This document shows positions 48,051-55,894 of a stretch of 64,000 bases of DNA, piece by piece. The stretch's first letter is position 1. Each line of letters starts with the position of its first letter. The stretch is from Colwellia sp. MB3u-45 (GTDB lineage: Bacteria; Pseudomonadota; Gammaproteobacteria; Enterobacterales; Alteromonadaceae): assembly GCF_014077005.1 (NCBI RefSeq), contig NZ_JACGVC010000047.1:124001-188000 (forward strand), in the 5' to 3' direction. The notes under the pieces are model-generated. The model was not told the DNA's origin and did no database searches. It was given only the letters and a program-made list of their open reading frames with translations. The position numbers and the translations under genes were made by a program.

Positions 48051-48779
48051 CTACGACCACTGTAGATAGGCTTGGTGTTGTTGCACCCAACGCTTGGCAC
48101 TTTGATATTCTGGATAATGCTCGGCCACTAATTGCCAAAATTTTGTCGAGTGATTCATGTGCTCCAAATGAGACAATTCATGAATAATAACGTAGTCAAT
48201 CACCCAAGTAGGCAGCATTTTCAATAAATAATTAAAACTCAATTCGCCGCGGCTATTACAACTTCCCCAACGTGCTTTGTATTTTCTCACTTTAAATGAC
48301 GAGGCATGCAACGACATTTGTTGTGAAAAAATCACAAGATTATGCTCAATGTAATCTTCAACACTGGCTTTAAACCAAGATTCGATTTGCGATTTTATTT
48401 TTGTGCTAACAATAGCTGAGTTTAGAGCCTGGGATTTATAGCGAGGGTTAAGCACTACGGTTAAACTTTGTGCTAACTTATTGTGCATAACATTTTTCTG
48501 ACCAAAATCAATCAGTACGCTATGAGGCAAACCATCAATATATAGGCTTGGATGCTTACCTAGCGTTTCATCAGAAAATTGCAGCGTAAAATGAGGGCTC
48601 AGCACTATACTTTCTTTTTGCTCGGCCACCTTTTGCTGCAACCACGGCAATTTAGCTTGTATAAGCTGCTCAACATAAGTTGTTTTAACAAACCTTGGCG
48701 CCCTAACAATAACTTTTGCGTTACTGACTTGTAACGCAATAGTCTTTCGGCGCGAACTACGTATCAGCTGATATTCCAA
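48051..48779 (-). CDS. YgjP-type (DUF45) zinc metallopeptidase-like protein
   Basis: A 242-residue protein of the M48-related YgjP/WLM-like family. The C-terminal half holds the zincin motif in IIHELSHLEHMNHSTKFWQL (HELSH plus downstream His) and the family stretch KARWGSCNSRGELSFNYLL with LPTWVIDYV before it. The N-terminal half starts YQLIRSSRRKTIALQV, a typical beta-rich start. Substrate is unknown for the family. Five 11-bp tandem repeats lie 76-130 bp upstream of its start codon. Confidence 0.88.
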   Translation of the reverse strand: MEYQLIRSSRRKTIALQVSNAKVIVRAPRFVKTTYVEQLIQAKLPWLQQKVAEQKESIVLSPHFTLQFSDETLGKHPSLYIDGLPHSVLIDFGQKNVMHNKLAQSLTVVLNPRYKSQALNSAIVSTKIKSQIESWFKASVEDYIEHNLVIFSQQMSLHASSFKVRKYKARWGSCNSRGELSFNYLLKMLPTWVIDYVIIHELSHLEHMNHSTKFWQLVAEHYPEYQSAKRWVQQHQAYLQWS

Positions 48780-48854
48780 AACGCTACCCTAAGACATCAA
48801 CTTATATCAAGTTAAGTGGATGTCTTTATTAGTCAACTTGCGATAAACAACACT

Positions 48855-48909
48855 GTCATATTATGGTCATATTATGGTCATATTACAGTCATATGATGCC
48901 CATATGATA
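48855..48909. repeat. Five 11-bp tandem repeats
   Basis: GTCATATTATG twice (48855-48876), then GTCATATTACA, GTCATATGATG and CCCATATGATA, ending at 48909. The unit of 11 bp is about one helical turn, so the same DNA face is presented five times. It lies between yebG and the metallopeptidase gene, in the likely promoter region of the latter. Confidence 0.8.
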
Positions 48910-48983
48910 ACTCAGTAAACTTTAGCTCAGAAGAGTAAAGTTATTCATAAGTTACTTCACGCCTACCGGTATTGAAAGCGTTG

Positions 48984-49388
48984 CTAAGCGGAGTCAGATT
49001 TAGCTTTACTACTCGCTTTAACGCCAGCTGCTTTAGGTTTTTTTACTGACTCAGTTGTAGCTTTAACGCTATCAGCTTCAACAGTGTCATTAGCTAACTC
49101 TACTGTGTCTTTCGTCTTTTTTTGACTGCTGCCAGCGGATTTTTTACTGACGACTTTAGCTTTTTTTGCCTGTAACGCAACAAGTACCTCTTCACGGTTT
49201 TGCGCTAAATAAACACTCAGTTCTTCACGGATACTTTCTGAAAGCTCGACCGGTGCTTGTTCAAAAATTTCAGATAAACCATCTGCAATATCAAGCATTT
49301 TGTCGTATTCATCTGCGGCTCTTTTATCCATGAATGTTTCTACCTCTACAGCTTTTCTTATGACGACATATCGACTTTCAACTGCCAT
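48984..49388 (-). CDS. yebG: YebG-family SOS-inducible protein with a basic tail
   Basis: A 134-residue protein whose first 75 residues match E. coli YebG (MAVESRYVVIRKAVEVETFM, EYDKMLDIADGLSEIFEQAP, an amphipathic helix SIREELSVYLAQNREEVL). E. coli YebG is 96 residues; here the tail from about residue 78 is longer and Lys/Ser/Ala/Thr-rich, resembling histone-like tails. Function in the SOS response is not established for the family. A perfect LexA-type box lies about 100 bp upstream (49489-49504), supporting SOS control. Confidence 0.92.
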   Translation of the reverse strand: MAVESRYVVIRKAVEVETFMDKRAADEYDKMLDIADGLSEIFEQAPVELSESIREELSVYLAQNREEVLVALQAKKAKVVSKKSAGSSQKKTKDTVELANDTVEADSVKATTESVKKPKAAGVKASSKAKSDSA

Positions 49389-49488
49389 TATTATCCCTTA
49401 ATTAACTATTATTTAACTATTTACCAAACTCGACTCATTGCTATGATGCAGTAAGATCATGCATATACCAGCACAACAGTAGCAACAA

Positions 49489-49504
49489 CTGTATATATTA
49501 ACAG
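49489..49504. promoter_or_regulatory. LexA (SOS) box upstream of yebG
   Basis: CTGTATATATTAACAG fits the gammaproteobacterial LexA operator CTGT-N8-ACAG exactly, with an A+T-rich alternating centre. It lies 101 bp upstream of the yebG start codon, in the intergenic region between dbpA and yebG, which is where the yebG promoter should be. Confidence 0.85.
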
Positions 49505-49711
49505 CATCATACCCTGATTACTTTAAATTACCAAAGGCTATTATTAACCCGCACTATTTTCATAATGGCTATCGTTCGATATATGACCTTACTATGCGTT
49601 AATATTTATCACAAGGTCAACAGGTGTAAAGCCCGATATTGAAAAATCAAGGTGAAGAGTGATGACACTTAAGTGATGACAGTAGGAGCTATGCTTTAGA
49701 AATGATAGTTT

Positions 49712-49761
49712 GGTGACTAACCAAGTACTCAAATTTGCCACTGAGTACCTAGTTAGTCACC
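49712..49761. other. 20-bp inverted repeat downstream of dbpA
   Basis: Arms 49712-49731 (GGTGACTAACCAAGTACTCA) and 49742-49761 (reverse complement, GGTGACTAACTAGGTACTCA) match at 18 of 20 positions, with a 10-base loop. It begins 22 bp past the dbpA stop on the minus strand. There is no T run after it in that direction, so it is not a standard intrinsic terminator; it may protect the 3' end of the dbpA mRNA. Confidence 0.8.
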
Positions 49762-49783
49762 TGGATATGCTAGGGGAACAGTC

Positions 49784-51169
49784 TTATTTTAATTCTTTAA
49801 CCCTAAAAGTACGGCCTTTTAACTTACCATGGGTTAATTTATTTAACGCTTTTTTAATCACCATTTTATCTACAGCGACATACGCCCAATTTGCGCCTAG
49901 TTGGATTTTACCCACTTGCTCAAAGGTTATGCCGTTTTCACCGGTCAATGCACCGACGATATCACCTGGTCGCACTTTTTGCTTTTTACCGCCGTCGATT
50001 TGTATTGTCGTCATTTTTGGCGTAAATATACTGCGCTCTAAAGCATCACTACTGGGCAATTCTTCGCCTTCAATGCTGCGCTCTAAGTAATCTTCTAACA
50101 AGCCAATTTTATAGCTGTCTTTTTTATTAAATAAAGAAAAAGCATAACCCGTGCTGCCTGCACGACCAGTGCGGCCAATACGGTGAATATGAACTTCACT
50201 GTCGTGGGCAATATGATAATTAAATACCGCATCAAGTGCTTCAATATCTAAGCCACGAGCAGCAACGTCAGTCGCCACCAGTATTGAGGCACTTTTGTTG
50301 GAAAAACGTACTAAGGTTTGATCTCGGTCTCTTTGCTCTAAATCACCATGTAAGGCGACAACACCAAACCCATAAGCCGCCAATTTATTAGCCACACTCT
50401 GGGTTTCTACTTTGGTATTACAAAATATGACGCTCGACTCAGGCTGATGAGTTAACAGCAGTAAACGAATCGCCATTAGGCGATCTTCATCATTTTCTAC
50501 CTGATAAAAGTGCTGTGAAATAGTGCTACTTTCATGGCTTGATTCTACTTTGATCACGGCTGGTGTTTGCAAATAGCTATTGGCGATTTTTTGAATCTGT
50601 TGTGCAAAGGTAGCGCTGAACAATAAGGTTTGTCTTTGCTGAGGCATTTTAGCCACAATGTTATCTAAAGCCGCTTGAAAACCCATATCAAGCATACGGT
50701 CGGCTTCATCTAACACTAAGGTGTCAACATGCTCTAATGACAAGGTGCCACGGCCTAAATGATCTTCGATTCGCCCTGGTGTGCCAACAATAATATGTGC
50801 GCCATGTTCCAATGAACCCACTTGCGGGCCAAACGGTGTACCACCACATAAAGTTAGCACTTTAATGTTATGCACAGCTCTTGCTAGCTTTCTAATTTCT
50901 TTCGCTACTTGGTCGGCTAATTCGCGTGTTGGACAAAGGACTAAGGTTTGAATTCTAAACTTTTTAACTTGTAGTTTATTCAAAAGGCCAAGACCAAATG
51001 CGGCTGTTTTACCAGAGCCGGTTTTACCTTGGGCAATAACATCTTGTCCCGCTAAAATAGCTGGTAGGCTTTTCGCTTGTATTTCTGTCATCTCATGGTA
51101 ACCCATTGATGAAAGGTTTTCTAAAAGTGCCGGTTGCAAGCTAAGTGATGAAAATTTGCTGTCGCTCAA
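49784..51169 (-). CDS. dbpA: ATP-dependent RNA helicase DbpA
   Basis: DEAD-box helicase acting on 23S rRNA in large-subunit assembly. Motifs: Q motif near MTEIQAKSLP, AQGKTGSGKTAAFGLG (I), VLDEADRMLDMGF (II), LLFSATF (III), VIFCNTKVE, ARGLDIEALDAVFNYH and HRIGRTGRAG (VI). The C-terminal 75 residues (from TTIQIDGGKKQKVRPGDIVG) form the RRM-like domain that gives DbpA its specificity for 23S helix 92, distinguishing it from RhlE or SrmB. 461 residues, like E. coli DbpA (457). Confidence 0.96.
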   Translation of the reverse strand: MSDSKFSSLSLQPALLENLSSMGYHEMTEIQAKSLPAILAGQDVIAQGKTGSGKTAAFGLGLLNKLQVKKFRIQTLVLCPTRELADQVAKEIRKLARAVHNIKVLTLCGGTPFGPQVGSLEHGAHIIVGTPGRIEDHLGRGTLSLEHVDTLVLDEADRMLDMGFQAALDNIVAKMPQQRQTLLFSATFAQQIQKIANSYLQTPAVIKVESSHESSTISQHFYQVENDEDRLMAIRLLLLTHQPESSVIFCNTKVETQSVANKLAAYGFGVVALHGDLEQRDRDQTLVRFSNKSASILVATDVAARGLDIEALDAVFNYHIAHDSEVHIHRIGRTGRAGSTGYAFSLFNKKDSYKIGLLEDYLERSIEGEELPSSDALERSIFTPKMTTIQIDGGKKQKVRPGDIVGALTGENGITFEQVGKIQLGANWAYVAVDKMVIKKALNKLTHGKLKGRTFRVKELK

Positions 51170-51282
51170 CGTAAAGTCCTAAGGTAAAAAATAATTGTCG
51201 CTATTTTACACGCTTTCGCTCAGGCAAACACAGCTTTAGACAATTAAATTATTAACCACTGGGCAGCTGACAAAAAGTAGCA

Positions 51283-52008
51283 TTAGTTAGCCAACAAATG
51301 CATTAGCATAGTGGCAAAAGCTTGCGGTGATTCTAATGGTAACATGTGGCCAGTATGGGGTATTTCTTTTAACACAATATGACTCGCGCCGTGCAGCGCT
51401 TGTTTTAATGAAGCAAGATCAACTAAGTTATCCGCATCGCCCACCAGCAAGGTAATAGGTAAGGATAATCGAGCTAAACCAGGCAATAAGTTGGGCCTAT
51501 GCATAGAAATTCTGAGTTGATGCAATAACACATCAACACCCAACGTGCGGTCCATAGCAACGATGATTTGCTTTATATCTTGATAACCTTGTCGATTAAG
51601 TTGCTTAATCTCTGGGTGTAATAAGTCATCAACACGCTTATCTGGAATACCACAATAACCGCGCTGGCTTATCAAATCAGTAGTACGTTTACGTTGCTTA
51701 ATTTCGGCTATGGGTAAATTTTTCGGAAAATTAGAGACTATGAGTAAGTGTTTAAGTTTATTGTCGAGCTTTAACGCTATGGCACTCGCAATATAACCGC
51801 CTAATGAAAAACCCACTAATATCGCCTTATGTGCAACGATTTTTTCTGCCAGAGCACTCACCACTTCGTCCATACAACCGGTATTTGGGATCGCCAAAGA
51901 AATTAATTGGTGATCTTCATGACATTGCTCTTGTAGCCGCTGCCATACAGGCAACCACAAATGCTCATCGCACATAGTACCGGGAATAAAGTAAATAGTT
52001 TGTGACAC
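51283..52008 (-). CDS. Alpha/beta hydrolase, substrate unknown
   Basis: A 241-residue alpha/beta-hydrolase fold protein. The nucleophile elbow is GFSLGGYIA (Ser near residue 68), the acid is probably the Asp in LLVGDADNLVD, and the catalytic His is in IPHTGHMLPLESP. An oxyanion loop FIPGTMCDEHLW lies near the start. The family covers esterases, thioesterases and lactonases; substrate cannot be called. It lies between dbpA and moeA on the same strand with gaps of 113 and 42 bp and has no obvious link to either. Confidence 0.85.
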   Translation of the reverse strand: MSQTIYFIPGTMCDEHLWLPVWQRLQEQCHEDHQLISLAIPNTGCMDEVVSALAEKIVAHKAILVGFSLGGYIASAIALKLDNKLKHLLIVSNFPKNLPIAEIKQRKRTTDLISQRGYCGIPDKRVDDLLHPEIKQLNRQGYQDIKQIIVAMDRTLGVDVLLHQLRISMHRPNLLPGLARLSLPITLLVGDADNLVDLASLKQALHGASHIVLKEIPHTGHMLPLESPQAFATMLMHLLAN

Positions 52009-52050
52009 TTTTATCCCTTGTAGGTTTTTTTGAGTGCTACTTTGTCTAAA

Positions 52051-53289
52051 TTATGATGCAAAGTAGCGCTCAAACAAGCGAACATTGACTACTTCTCCCG
52101 CTGGCACTCGACCTTGCTCAGCCGGTAAAACAATATAACAATTGGCCGACGAGATACTGGTTAAAATGCCGGAGCCTTGACTGCCTGTGCTATTGACCAT
52201 TAACTCGCCTGTGTGGTCATAAGAGAGAACACCGCGCTGAAAGTCCATGCGCCCGGGTGACTTTTTTAAATCAGTGATAGTTTTTGCTTTTAAGGTGATT
52301 GCCGGTGTTGAGTGGCAATTTTGTAATTTAATCAGCGCTGGCATGGCTAAAAGATCCGCGGTTACCATGGCAGAAACCGGGTTCCCTGGTAAGCCAAAAA
52401 ACACACTGTTCGGCAATTTACCAAAGGCAAAGGGTTTACCGGGTTTCATCGCTATTTTCCAAAAGGCAATTTCACCAATTTGTTCAAGCACGAGTTTAGT
52501 ATAATCTGCCTCACCTACTGACACACCACCAGAGGAAATCACGGCGTCAGCTTGGGCATCCGCTTGAATAAACGCTGATCTTATCGCATCTTCATCATCA
52601 GCAATAACGCCAAAATTAATGACATTAACGTTTAAGTTCTTTAGCATAGCCGCTAGCGCGTAACTGTTACTTTCAAAGATATCACCACTGCCTAAAGGCT
52701 CGCCTAATGCTTTTAGCTCATCACCTGTGGCAATTAACGCGACATTAAGCTGGCGAAATACGCTTAATTCGTTAATACCAAGAGAAGCTAATACACCAAT
52801 ATCAATAGCAGACAAACGCCGACCTTGAGTAAAAACCAGTTGGTCTTGCTTAATATCTTCACCGGCGTAGCGTACATTGTCAGCCAATTTACTCTGCCCT
52901 AAAAATTTAACGCTCTGGCCTACTACTTGGCAATTTTCTTGCATTTCTACGCTATCACAGCCAGCCGGCATTTTAGCGCCCGTCATAATACGAATACATT
53001 CACCTGCACCACAAACCCCTGCAAAAGGCTGCCCAGCCATAGAGCGACCAGCTAAGCTCAAGCTCGCTTGCTTGGCCAAACTCGCATGGGCGAAAGCATA
53101 ACCGTCCATAGCGGAATTATTATGCGGTGGCACATTAATTGGGCTAGTTATATCTGTTGATAAAACTCTACCTAAGCTTGCAGCTAAGCTAATATTTTTA
53201 AGGTCGGTAATCGGGGTAATAGCCGCTAGCATTGTTTCTAATGCTTGTTCAAAGGGCATTAATCCGGGTGCAGAATAACAATCAACCAT
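52051..53289 (-). CDS. moeA: Molybdopterin molybdenumtransferase
   Basis: Inserts molybdate into adenylylated molybdopterin. The 412-residue protein has the MoeA segments SLGRVLSTDITSPINVPPH, NSAMDGYAFAH, RIMTGAKMPAGCDSVEMQE, VALIATGDEL, the MoCF motif SSGGVSVGEADYTK and KPGKPFAFGKLPNSVFFGLP (GLPGNPVSAMV), ending in a beta-barrel domain. The ATG at 53287-53289 has GGAAGAG upstream; five more codons to 53304 lack support. It diverges from the moaA operon; together with moaA, mobA, modABC and moeB the window covers much of Moco synthesis. Confidence 0.96.
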   Translation of the reverse strand: MVDCYSAPGLMPFEQALETMLAAITPITDLKNISLAASLGRVLSTDITSPINVPPHNNSAMDGYAFAHASLAKQASLSLAGRSMAGQPFAGVCGAGECIRIMTGAKMPAGCDSVEMQENCQVVGQSVKFLGQSKLADNVRYAGEDIKQDQLVFTQGRRLSAIDIGVLASLGINELSVFRQLNVALIATGDELKALGEPLGSGDIFESNSYALAAMLKNLNVNVINFGVIADDEDAIRSAFIQADAQADAVISSGGVSVGEADYTKLVLEQIGEIAFWKIAMKPGKPFAFGKLPNSVFFGLPGNPVSAMVTADLLAMPALIKLQNCHSTPAITLKAKTITDLKKSPGRMDFQRGVLSYDHTGELMVNSTGSQGSGILTSISSANCYIVLPAEQGRVPAGEVVNVRLFERYFAS

Positions 53290-53450
53290 AATAAACTCTT
53301 CCAACTTATATTGTGTTTTATTTCTCTAGCTTTAACTAAACGCATTAAAACAGCGCGATTAAGCAACATTTGACTTTATACCAAGTTGATAAATCAAATG
53401 GTATGAGTTATCTACTTCTTAAATAATAATTATATTATTGAATATCATTT

Positions 53451-53480
53451 ACTATAACAAAGGTCTTTCTCTGTTATAGT
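53451..53480. promoter_or_regulatory. Inverted repeat in the moeA-moaA divergent region
   Basis: ACTATAACA (53451-53459) and TGTTATAGT (53472-53480) are perfect 9-bp arms with a 12-bp spacer, and GATTGCAATC (53481-53490), a perfect 10-bp palindrome, follows at once. It sits between the divergent moeA and moaA genes and is a candidate operator; it has TATAAC half-sites somewhat like ModE sites but does not match a consensus I am sure of. Confidence 0.55.
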
Positions 53481-53555
53481 GATTGCAATCATACTATGCT
53501 TACAAGTAGACAATATAAAATATTTAGATAGATGATATAGATATTATTTTTTTTC

Positions 53556-53690
53556 GCCGAGCTATCTTAGCTAAATTAGTTGCTGTGCAACTAACATGCT
53601 GTTTTAGCCGTAAACCAAATTTGAGTTTTAATTTGAGTTTGCCAGGGTTAACAAGGAAACTTGTTTACCTCCCGACATTGGAAAGGTGAC
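53556..53690 (+). ncRNA. Candidate structured 5' leader of moaA (possible Moco riboswitch)
   Basis: The untranslated region before moaA can fold well: TTAGTTGC-TGT-GCAACTAA (53576-53594, 8-bp perfect), enclosed by GCTAAA (53570) with TTTAGC (53603-53608), then AACAAG-GAAA-CTTGTT (53650-53665), a stem with a GNRA tetraloop extended by flanking pairs, and TTTACCTCCC against GGAAAGGTGA, which would cover the ribosome site. Moco-responsive RNAs sit before moaA in other gammaproteobacteria and use a GNRA loop. This is a fold-by-eye assignment and not a verified family match. Confidence 0.42.
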
Positions 53691-54662
53691 ATGTTAACAG
53701 ACAACTTCGGTCGCAAGTTTTACTACTTGCGCCTATCAATCACTGACGTATGCAATTTTAGCTGCGACTATTGTTTGCCCAATGGCTATCAATGTGACAA
53801 TGATAGAAAATTTCTTACACTGCCTGAAATAACCCGCTTAGCTTCGGCGTTTTCTGCTATGGGTACGGAAAAAATTCGTATTACCGGTGGTGAGCCCTCT
53901 TTACGTAAAGACTTACCTGAAATTATTGCCCGATGTAAGCAAACACCTGGCATTAAAAAGGTTGCTATCACCAGCAATGGTTACAAACTTCCTGAACATT
54001 TACCGGCTTGGATAGATGCCGGCATTGATGCCATAAATATCAGTATTGATACTTTAGACCCAAGACAATTCCATGCTATTACTGGCCACGACAAGCTTAA
54101 ACATATCCTCAAAGGTATTGATATGGCAGTGGCGGCAGGCAATATAGATGTTAAAGTTAATACCGTATTAATGCGTGAATATAATGGCTACGACATCGCC
54201 AGTTATTTAGCCTGGTTAAAAGACACCCCCATTACCTTACGCTTTATTGAATTAATGCAAACGGGTGATAATAAAGAATTTTTTGATGCTCAACACGTTC
54301 AAGGCTCACGCATAAAACAAAATCTGATTTTAGATGGCTGGTTACCTGTTATTAATGACAAGGCGGCAGGACCCGCACAAGAGTTTTATCACCCTGACTA
54401 TGCCGGTAAAATTGGCTTGATCATGCCTTACTCTAAAGATTTTTGTAATACCTGTAATCGCTTACGAATTAGTGCCATAGGTAAGTTACATTTATGTTTA
54501 TTTACTGAACAAGGCTTGTCGTTGAAAGACTACTTGAAAACTGATGATGTTGAACCTTTAAAAGCGGCTATCACCAGTATGTTGACTGATAAAAAGGAAA
54601 CGCACTTTTTACATGAGAAGCTGACTGGCGCAACGAAAAACCTAGCTATGTTGGGCGGTTAA
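53691..54662 (+). CDS. moaA: GTP 3',8-cyclase
   Basis: Radical SAM enzyme for the first step of Moco synthesis. The N-terminal SAM cluster CNFSCDYC (C-x3-C-x2-C) lies near residue 24, GGEPSLRKDL follows, and the C-terminal cluster CNTCNRLRISAIGKLHLC (C-x2-C-x13-C) is intact. The protein ends in Gly-Gly, the conserved activating tail. The ATG at 53691 (MLTDNFGRKFYYLRL) is preferred over a TTG at 53661 because homology starts there and AAAGGTG lies upstream. Gives 323 residues. It overlaps mobA by one base (TAATG). Confidence 0.96.
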   Translation: MLTDNFGRKFYYLRLSITDVCNFSCDYCLPNGYQCDNDRKFLTLPEITRLASAFSAMGTEKIRITGGEPSLRKDLPEIIARCKQTPGIKKVAITSNGYKLPEHLPAWIDAGIDAINISIDTLDPRQFHAITGHDKLKHILKGIDMAVAAGNIDVKVNTVLMREYNGYDIASYLAWLKDTPITLRFIELMQTGDNKEFFDAQHVQGSRIKQNLILDGWLPVINDKAAGPAQEFYHPDYAGKIGLIMPYSKDFCNTCNRLRISAIGKLHLCLFTEQGLSLKDYLKTDDVEPLKAAITSMLTDKKETHFLHEKLTGATKNLAMLGG

Positions 54663-55348
54663 TGGCGGTGGCAAATACGTTATTTCAACCCTGCTTAGGT
54701 GTGGTTTTAGCTGGCGGTAAATCTTCCCGTATGGGACAAGATAAAGCCAGCTTGCAACGGGAAAAACAAGACATGCTCAGTTATAGCATGTCTTTACTCA
54801 AAGCTGCCGGCAGTTCACAAGTACTGGTGAGTGGTGGCGAACAAGGTATTGACGATCTCGTTGCCAACCTCGGCCCCCTTGGTGGCATTCAAAGTATTAT
54901 CAAACAATTTAAACCCCAAGCACTATTAATTTTGCCGGTAGATTTACCTTTAATGACCTCGGTAGAACTTGCAAGATTAAAGCAAGTGGGCGAATTGAGT
55001 AACCAAGCATGCTACTTTACTGATAATTACTTGCCCTTGTATTTACCGGTTAATGCCTTTGTTGAACAGTTTTTTCAACAACTTTTAACCAAGCCGCATT
55101 CACAAGCTTCGTCACGACCTGATTCACCACTAAAGTCAAAAACAAGCTTTAGTCATGAACACGTCAGTGCGGATAAAGCAGCCAGTAAGCGAAATTTGAC
55201 CGGGCCTTCTGTGCGCAGTTTATTAGCACAAATTCCGCATAAGGTGGTTACACCAAAAAACAGCAAATGTTTATTTAACACCAATACGCCTGAGCAATGG
55301 CAACAGGCGCAACATTTATTATCTTTGCAAAGGAAATCTCATGTCTAG
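54662..55348 (+). CDS. mobA: Molybdenum cofactor guanylyltransferase
   Basis: Adds GMP to Mo-molybdopterin to make the bis-MGD cofactor. The 228-residue protein has LAGGKSSRMGQDKASL near residue 18, GPLGGI, and ILPVDLPLMTSVEL (metal-binding Asp). A hydrophilic Ser/Lys-rich stretch at about residues 140-182 (SQASSRPDSPLKSKTSF) interrupts the usual C-terminal half, making the protein longer than the E. coli enzyme (194). Tight coupling to moaA and moaB supports the assignment. Confidence 0.9.
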   Translation: MAVANTLFQPCLGVVLAGGKSSRMGQDKASLQREKQDMLSYSMSLLKAAGSSQVLVSGGEQGIDDLVANLGPLGGIQSIIKQFKPQALLILPVDLPLMTSVELARLKQVGELSNQACYFTDNYLPLYLPVNAFVEQFFQQLLTKPHSQASSRPDSPLKSKTSFSHEHVSADKAASKRNLTGPSVRSLLAQIPHKVVTPKNSKCLFNTNTPEQWQQAQHLLSLQRKSHV

Positions 55349-55871
55349 CAAATCTTCTATTCATTGTGGCGATGACTTCGTGCCATTAAATATCGCCGTA
55401 TTAACTGTTTCAGATACCCGAGAAGAGCACAACGACACCTCGGGCCAGGCACTCGTTGAACGATTACAAGCAGCAGGCCATACCTTAGCCGCTAAAGCAA
55501 TTTCAAAAGACGATGTTTACCAACTACGCGCTGTAGTTTCTCAATGGATCGCTGACGAGGCTATACAGGTCATATTGACCACTGGCGGCACGGGCTTTAC
55601 CGCAAGAGACAATACACCGGAAGCGTTATTACCTTTATTTGACAAAGACATTGAAGGTTTTGGTGAAGTATTTAGAACGATTTCTTTGGCTGAGATTGGC
55701 ACTTCAACCATTCAATCTCGTGCCTTTGGTGGCATGGCAAATAGCACAGTCATTCTATCTGTACCCGGCTCGACCAATGCTTGTAAAACGGCTTGGGACA
55801 AATTAATTGTTGAGCAACTGGATGCGAGTCATCGCCCCTGTAACTTTGTACCGCACCTAAAGTTTACATAG
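55341..55871 (+). CDS. moaB: Molybdenum cofactor biosynthesis protein B
   Basis: MoaB/MogA-fold protein of 176 residues, probably a molybdopterin adenylyltransferase. It has IAVLTVSDTREEHNDTSGQ at the N-terminus, the MoCF motif VILTTGGTGFTARDNTPEAL and the C-terminal ILSVPGSTNACKTAWDKLI. The sequence fits MoaB better than MogA. Eight bases overlap mobA. No moaC, moaD, moaE or mogA is seen in the window. Confidence 0.94.
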   Translation: MSSKSSIHCGDDFVPLNIAVLTVSDTREEHNDTSGQALVERLQAAGHTLAAKAISKDDVYQLRAVVSQWIADEAIQVILTTGGTGFTARDNTPEALLPLFDKDIEGFGEVFRTISLAEIGTSTIQSRAFGGMANSTVILSVPGSTNACKTAWDKLIVEQLDASHRPCNFVPHLKFT

Positions 55872-55894
55872 CATCAGCTATATCGATAGCACTC

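Noticed and set aside
49742-49761. Integron attC-like site at the hairpin after dbpA
   Set aside because: The arms do not contain the attC core RYYYAAC/GTTRRRY pattern and no integrase or cassette genes are present.
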